DNA of 9,473 nt from Holosporales bacterium (GTDB lineage Bacteria > Pseudomonadota > Alphaproteobacteria > UBA3830 > JAIRMZ01): assembly GCA_031258355.1 (NCBI GenBank), contig JAIRMZ010000017.1, positions 1 to 9,473 on the forward strand. Direction: 5' to 3'. The notes under the pieces are model-generated. The model did no database searches. It worked only from the letters and a program-made list of their open reading frames with translations, and was not told where the DNA came from. The translations under genes and the position numbers were made by a program. This document shows positions 5,992 through 9,473 of this stretch, in pieces; within the stretch, counting starts at the first letter, position 1; the number at the start of each line of letters is the position of its first letter.

Positions 5992-7200
5992 TTATTGTTC
6001 GAAGCGACCAATTTTGAGGGCTTCGAAATTAACAACATCTCCCCCAACGCGGCGCGTGGCATAAAACTCGACGTAAGGCTTTGCACTGTAAGGATCCCTC
6101 AAGACACGGAGGTCTTGGCGATCGACAATTTGGTAGGCGGAGAAAAAATTACCGAAAGCAAGGGAAGAGCTCGCGGTTTCTGCAACAAGGTCCGGCATAT
6201 CATCGGCAATAAGAATGGGGAAACCCAATAGAGTTGCCGGCGTCTTGTCCAATGAAGGCTGCCACAAATAGTGCCCTGTTGAAGGGTCTTTAAGCTTGCG
6301 CACCTCGGCCAAGGTAGAGCGAGGCATCATCCAAGCCGCTCCCTGCAGGTAAGGACTTCTTAGAGAATGCATTACATCGAGAACAAAATCTCCCGGATGC
6401 TCTTCAGGAAAAGCTCCGTTCACGCCACTTTTGACATGTTCGAGTTTGCCCCATTCCCAAGCGTCTTTCTGAACCGTCTCATAAGCGAGGAATCCCTTGG
6501 GTTTCTTCTTCCCATCTCCTGTAATGAAGGCGGCGTTCTCGAGGGCGGCCATCTTCTCTGTAACGCGAGAAATCAACCAGGATTCCAAGTCAATCTGCGC
6601 ATCATCCAAAAGCTTCTGCGTTGCACGGGGATTGGCATACAGTTCATGGACAGGAATGCGCACTTGCGCGATTTCTTTTGTATTGGTCTCCGCACGCGTT
6701 GCCGTCTCTGCCGTCCAGTTCGCATCTGGCAGATCCTTGTCGACAAGAATATCAACGGCATCCGTTGAGATGCGTTCGCACCGTGTCACTTGTCTCATAG
6801 GAGAGTTTGCGGTAAGAATCGCAAAGATGCGATCCACAGAGGGCGCTGGGATGAGGTATCCCCCATCTTGACCACTGGTACTACTAAGCGCTTTCCTCTC
6901 AAAAGATTGGAGGGATGTCTCTTGGCCTTTGCGTAAATACGTCAGGAAAAGCGCTTTGTGCTCCTCTTTCTCTGTTTCCAGCGCAGAAGGAAAAGAGAGA
7001 TACTTTTGGCCATTTCTTGACCTTTGCAGAGCTTCCTCTGCTTTATCTAATTGCGCATTAATGCGCCCCAACTTTTCTTCAAGAAGGGGGTCTGCTCCAT
7101 ATTTACTCTCTAAACTGATTAATCGTTCATTATTTGTTTCTTTAAACTGCGCAAAAGCGTCGTATAAAGCATCAATCGTTTGACGGATATCTTGGGTCAT
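5992..7200 (-). CDS. major capsid protein, HK97 fold, GTA-like
   Basis: 402 residues from ATG at 7200 (MTQDIRQ), preceded by TAGGAG 8 bases upstream. The frame is open further upstream, but those codons lie within the protease gene. Residues about 1-105 are helical and charged, with coiled-coil character, like the delta/scaffold domain removed from HK97-type capsids by the protease. The fold proper starts near SSTSGQDGGYLIPAPSVDRI. Signature stretches are NSPMRQVTRCERISTDAVDI, IPVHELYANPRATQKLLDDA, ENAAFITGDGKKKPKGFL, GFPILIADDMPD and LRVLRDPYSAKPYVEFYATR followed by RVGGDV. These resemble the Rhodobacter GTA capsid and its prophage relatives very strongly. The frame is intact with no missing block. 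It is in the expected order after the protease (11-base gap). Confidence 0.95.
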   Translation of the reverse strand: MTQDIRQTIDALYDAFAQFKETNNERLISLESKYGADPLLEEKLGRINAQLDKAEEALQRSRNGQKYLSFPSALETEKEEHKALFLTYLRKGQETSLQSFERKALSSTSGQDGGYLIPAPSVDRIFAILTANSPMRQVTRCERISTDAVDILVDKDLPDANWTAETATRAETNTKEIAQVRIPVHELYANPRATQKLLDDAQIDLESWLISRVTEKMAALENAAFITGDGKKKPKGFLAYETVQKDAWEWGKLEHVKSGVNGAFPEEHPGDFVLDVMHSLRSPYLQGAAWMMPRSTLAEVRKLKDPSTGHYLWQPSLDKTPATLLGFPILIADDMPDLVAETASSSLAFGNFFSAYQIVDRQDLRVLRDPYSAKPYVEFYATRRVGGDVVNFEALKIGRFEQ

Positions 7201-7211
7201 ACTGTTTTCTC

Positions 7212-7769
7212 CTAGGGGGTTTGCAAAAATCGCGCGAGGCGACGGAGTGCCGTTTCGATAAGCGGATCTTCCGCACGAAAGGCAGACTTTCCCTTGCATA
7301 CCGTGACATTTGCCAAAGGATTGGCCGCAAAGGTAACAAGGGAAATTTCAAGCAAAGCGACTTCTTCTAGAAAGCGTTTTGCGTGAAAGGCTGTTGCGGG
7401 GCGGCTTTTCATCGGGATAAATCCGATAGATAGCCCCTCTAAGGCTTTGTTTTTAAGAAGCGTGTAAGCTTCACGCCCTTTCTCAAGATCGAGGAGGATT
7501 TTCCCTCGCACGAAAAGGCCATAAGAATCTTCTCGAATTTCTTGCCAAATTCCGATGGGGCGTGTTGCATCGTGCTGCCACAGAAGTTTGGGCCTCTTCC
7601 CGGATTGCTCCATCTCCTTTAGTGTGCGGAGGAAAGCTCCTCGGAGGAGAATGTCCCCATCGTGATCGATGACATCAAAAACACTGGCATATCCTTGGAA
7701 TTCTCCTGTCTGAGAGAAGTTCTTTATTTCTAAGGGCGCAGGAATCCTGCGCAGAGAAGTATCGTGCAT
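7212..7769 (-). CDS. HK97-family prohead protease
   Basis: 185 residues; ATG at 7769 follows AAAAAAGGAA. It cuts the capsid delta domain, the connector side and itself during head maturation. The fold signature is visible: GYASVFDVIDHDGDILLRGA (26-45), LLWQHD with His66, then EGLSIGF with Ser114 and ALLEISLVTFAANPLA with Glu141. The His-Ser-Glu set lies at nearly the same residue numbers as the HK97 gp4 triad, so it should be active. Length is typical. Its stop is 11 bases before the capsid start, and the portal gene ends 37 bases upstream of it. The C-terminal ~30 residues are less conserved, as usual. Confidence 0.93.
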   Translation of the reverse strand: MHDTSLRRIPAPLEIKNFSQTGEFQGYASVFDVIDHDGDILLRGAFLRTLKEMEQSGKRPKLLWQHDATRPIGIWQEIREDSYGLFVRGKILLDLEKGREAYTLLKNKALEGLSIGFIPMKSRPATAFHAKRFLEEVALLEISLVTFAANPLANVTVCKGKSAFRAEDPLIETALRRLARFLQTP

Positions 7770-7806
7770 AGAAATTTCCTTTTTTGAGAAAGAGGGGAAA
7801 GAAAGT

Positions 7807-9012
7807 TTAGGGAAGAAGGGTGTCGCCCCCTGAGACAGGGGGATATCCCAGCGCCGCGCGTTGTTCGTTACGCGTGAGGAAAGGCGCTTGAGAGACGCGT
7901 GCCCATATGGCTTCTCGGCGTGCAGCTAAAGCAGGAATGGTATCAGGATTGTAAGTAATACTCACCTCTTCTCCGAATTTTGGCGCTAACCATCCGTTAA
8001 GCTCTGCAATAATCAGGTCCAAGATGGGAAGGATTGTATCCTCCCATAAATGGAAGCGGGCTTCTTTATAATTGGAGAAGGTGGCATCTCCGGGGACTCC
8101 GACAAACATCGGGGGAACACCAAAAGCTTGGGCGATCTCCCGCGCGGAAAGCTTTTTCCCTGAGATGAAGTCCATATCCTTGAGGGAAAGCCCCATTTCT
8201 TTCCATTCGAAATCTCCTTCAAGAACAAGAATTTTTCCGGCATGGGAACTTCCCGCATAATGTTCCCTTGCTTGTGCTCGAAGGGTATTGCGTTGGTCTT
8301 CCGTCAGGCCTCCCTGCGCGTTCTTCACGATGAGACATCCCGAAGGACGCCCGCCATTCTGAAGCAAGGCAAGATTATGCCCTGAGACAGCGTTATGTTG
8401 ATCGATCGAACGCGCAGCAGCCTCGAGGGGGCTCATACCATACCAGTCGTCGAGCGGGTTAAAGAACCGGACATGGAGAAGTCCGGCCTCCGCTTTCGTG
8501 ATGCCTCTTTCCCCTCCGATGGCTGGAAGAGGAAAATGCTTTCCGTTAATCTCATAGGTGTAAGTGACCTCATGAGCAGCGGTCATCGAGATGTGGACGC
8601 GATCCGGACGGAGTGTGATGAGTTCCGTCGGCGGGTTCACGTCGTTGGAGAGAGCCTCGATATAACCGTTTCCAGAAAGGAGGAGGTGACTAGTGAGCAT
8701 TTCCATAAAGGGTGCACGAGATTGACGGCTATTTGGGGTCTCTAATAGCTGCCGTAGTGGGTGCGTCTCTATGGGCTCTCCTCGTTCTCTCACAACAAGA
8801 GCGACGCTGGAAATACAGCGTGAGATCAAAGAAATGCACCGATAAGCGATGACATTCCCACAAAATCCTTCACGCGCTAACCCTTGGTAAGTTGGGGTCG
8901 TCCAATGAGGCGCTTCCAGCGTGTCATACGCCAAAACGCCCATTCTAGCAGTGTTTCCTTCCTGACGAAGTAGCTTCCGTGCTTTTTCCTTAACGTTCTG
9001 TGTCCAATACAC
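7807..9012 (-). CDS. HK97-family portal protein, GTA-like
   Basis: 401 residues; the start is GTG at 9012 with AAGGAGGA five bases before it. It forms the twelve-fold ring at the capsid vertex through which DNA is packaged. Recognisable stretches are VIAYRCISLISRCISSVALV, HPLRQLLETPNSRQS, LLLSGNGYIEAL, LHVRFFNPLDDWYGMSPLEAAARSI without a break, then LQNGGRPSGCLIV, LSAREIAQAFGVPPMFVG, SNYKEARFHLWEDTILPIL and NEQRAALGYPPVSGGD. Length and order match GTA and HK97 portals. The usual upstream neighbour, the large terminase, is absent: the next gene upstream is a metabolic transporter on the same strand. The 164-base gap between them shows no clear terminator, so read-through from the transporter is possible. 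Confidence 0.95.
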   Translation of the reverse strand: MYWTQNVKEKARKLLRQEGNTARMGVLAYDTLEAPHWTTPTYQGLAREGFCGNVIAYRCISLISRCISSVALVVRERGEPIETHPLRQLLETPNSRQSRAPFMEMLTSHLLLSGNGYIEALSNDVNPPTELITLRPDRVHISMTAAHEVTYTYEINGKHFPLPAIGGERGITKAEAGLLHVRFFNPLDDWYGMSPLEAAARSIDQHNAVSGHNLALLQNGGRPSGCLIVKNAQGGLTEDQRNTLRAQAREHYAGSSHAGKILVLEGDFEWKEMGLSLKDMDFISGKKLSAREIAQAFGVPPMFVGVPGDATFSNYKEARFHLWEDTILPILDLIIAELNGWLAPKFGEEVSITYNPDTIPALAARREAIWARVSQAPFLTRNEQRAALGYPPVSGGDTLLP

Positions 9013-9016
9013 AAAA

Positions 9017-9024
9017 TCCTCCTT
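9017..9024 (-). promoter_or_regulatory. strong ribosome binding site fixing GTG start of the portal gene
   Basis: AAGGAGGA on the minus strand lies 4-5 bases before GTG at 9012. The reading frame continues 37 codons further upstream without a stop but has no start codon there. This ribosome binding site is therefore what sets the N-terminus. Confidence 0.7.
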
Positions 9025-9151
9025 GTCTCTTTTCTCAGGGTTTTTCGCCTTGCTCTTGCTGTGGCGATGTATCCAATATGGAGAATACTGGGCATTCCAT
9101 GCAACTTTTTGAACTCTTTGCTTTTAAAAACAGGAGGATATTGCCGAGTAA

Positions 9152-9166
9152 AGTATAATTTAAATT
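9152..9166 (-). promoter_or_regulatory. possible -10 region and AT palindrome upstream of the portal gene
   Basis: On the minus strand TATACT (9152-9157) follows the palindrome AATTTAAATT (9157-9166), just after the transporter stop codon. It could be a promoter for the head-gene operon. No acceptable -35 hexamer is found at the right distance and the region is AT-rich, so this is a weak candidate. Confidence 0.2.
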
Positions 9167-9176
9167 AAAACGTCCT

Positions 9177-9473
9177 TTATTTCTCTTGAGATAGTTTGTG
9201 TGTCTCTTTCCAAATATTAAAGATCGTCAAGAGAATCAGCACTGGATACATATACTGCAACACAGGTTGCATAAGGTGCACAATGCCAGAGAATCCAAGC
9301 GTTGATACCGCAAAAGCAAGCCCAAGACTCGTGATTAAAACGACTTCGTACGTAATCTTAAAAGGGCGAAGTAATTGTGTGATAAAGGCTGTCCAAATAG
9401 AAATCGCAGCCACAGAGGTCGTCAAACAGGCGACAATGATTGTAAAGCTATACACATAAACGGAAAAATGTCC
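9177..9473 (-). CDS. brnQ: branched-chain amino-acid transporter of the LivCS/BrnQ family, C-terminal part
   Basis: The window holds the last 98 codons; the frame is open through the window edge, so the start lies beyond 9473. Members of this inner-membrane family carry leucine, isoleucine and valine with a cation. Seen here are CLTTSVAAIS (the conserved segment near the C-terminal helices), a loop KITYEVVLI, the helix LGLAFAVSTLGFSGIVHLM and the motif PVLQYMYPVLILLTIFNIW, which is the typical last-helix pattern of BrnQ. About three membrane helices are visible, then a short charged tail ending KLSQEK. The TAA stop is at 9177-9179. The gene runs in the same direction as the head genes. The exact substrate cannot be told from this fragment. 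Confidence 0.8.
   Translation of the reverse strand, partial: GHFSVYVYSFTIIVACLTTSVAAISIWTAFITQLLRPFKITYEVVLITSLGLAFAVSTLGFSGIVHLMQPVLQYMYPVLILLTIFNIWKETHKLSQEK

Noticed and set aside
7201..7299. Longer capsid start at 7299
   Set aside because: It would overlap the end of the protease gene; ATG at 7200 has a TAGGAG ribosome binding site and gives the expected capsid N-terminus.
8877..9104. 75-codon minus-strand frame overlapping the portal start
   Set aside because: It lies mostly inside the portal gene in another frame, is highly basic and has no good ribosome binding site; the portal frame is clearly the real one.
9013..9123. 37 codons open in frame upstream of the portal GTG, possibly an N-terminal extension or remnant
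   Set aside because: There is no ATG, GTG or TTG in this stretch, a strong ribosome binding site sits right before the GTG at 9012, and the portal length from there is normal.
1..9473. CRISPR array or insertion sequence
   Set aside because: No evenly spaced direct repeats, no transposase-like frame and no terminal inverted repeats with target duplications were seen.

Overview
The window looks like a chromosomal segment of an alphaproteobacterium. The evidence is a set of capsid-module genes that match the gene transfer agent (GTA, Rhodobacter capsulatus type) and HK97-like phages of that class, together with a typical bacterial PNPase. A secreted-looking protein with two eukaryote-type Myb repeats and a branched-chain amino-acid carrier suggest a host-associated or intracellular lineage, for example of Holosporales or Rickettsiales type. 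That placement is inference; there is no rRNA or other taxonomic marker here.

Left part, + strand (1-3640). An AT-rich upstream region precedes a 172-residue protein with an N-terminal signal-peptide-like segment, a tandem Myb/SANT DNA-binding domain and an acidic C-terminal tail. After a 339-base gap come a complete polyribonucleotide nucleotidyltransferase gene (pnp, non-ATG start) and, 8 bases later, a 143-residue protein. The latter is a gap-free second copy of the PNPase KH and S1 RNA-binding domains, about 56% identical by my hand count. A hairpin follows and probably ends this transcript. A 318-base gap with a palindrome and a run of nine G separates it from the right part.

Right part, - strand (3891-9473). 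Reading right to left: the C-terminal end of a BrnQ/LivCS-type branched-chain amino-acid carrier (cut by the window edge), then a compact run of virion-head genes: portal, prohead protease, major capsid protein, gp6-type connector, head-closure protein, a DUF3168-like tail-completion protein, a 44-residue acidic protein and a 170-residue phage-type protein. All are intact and have good ribosome binding sites. Several are closely spaced, and one pair overlaps by ATGA, so they read as one operon. No terminase lies before the portal, and no tape measure, major tail tube, base plate, lysis or integrase gene is present. The block is therefore a head-and-connector module lodged between housekeeping genes.

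The two halves converge on the gap at 3573-3890. The most notable points are the secreted Myb-like protein (a candidate nucleus-targeted effector), the free-standing KH-S1 copy behind pnp, and the terminase-less, tail-poor GTA-like module.
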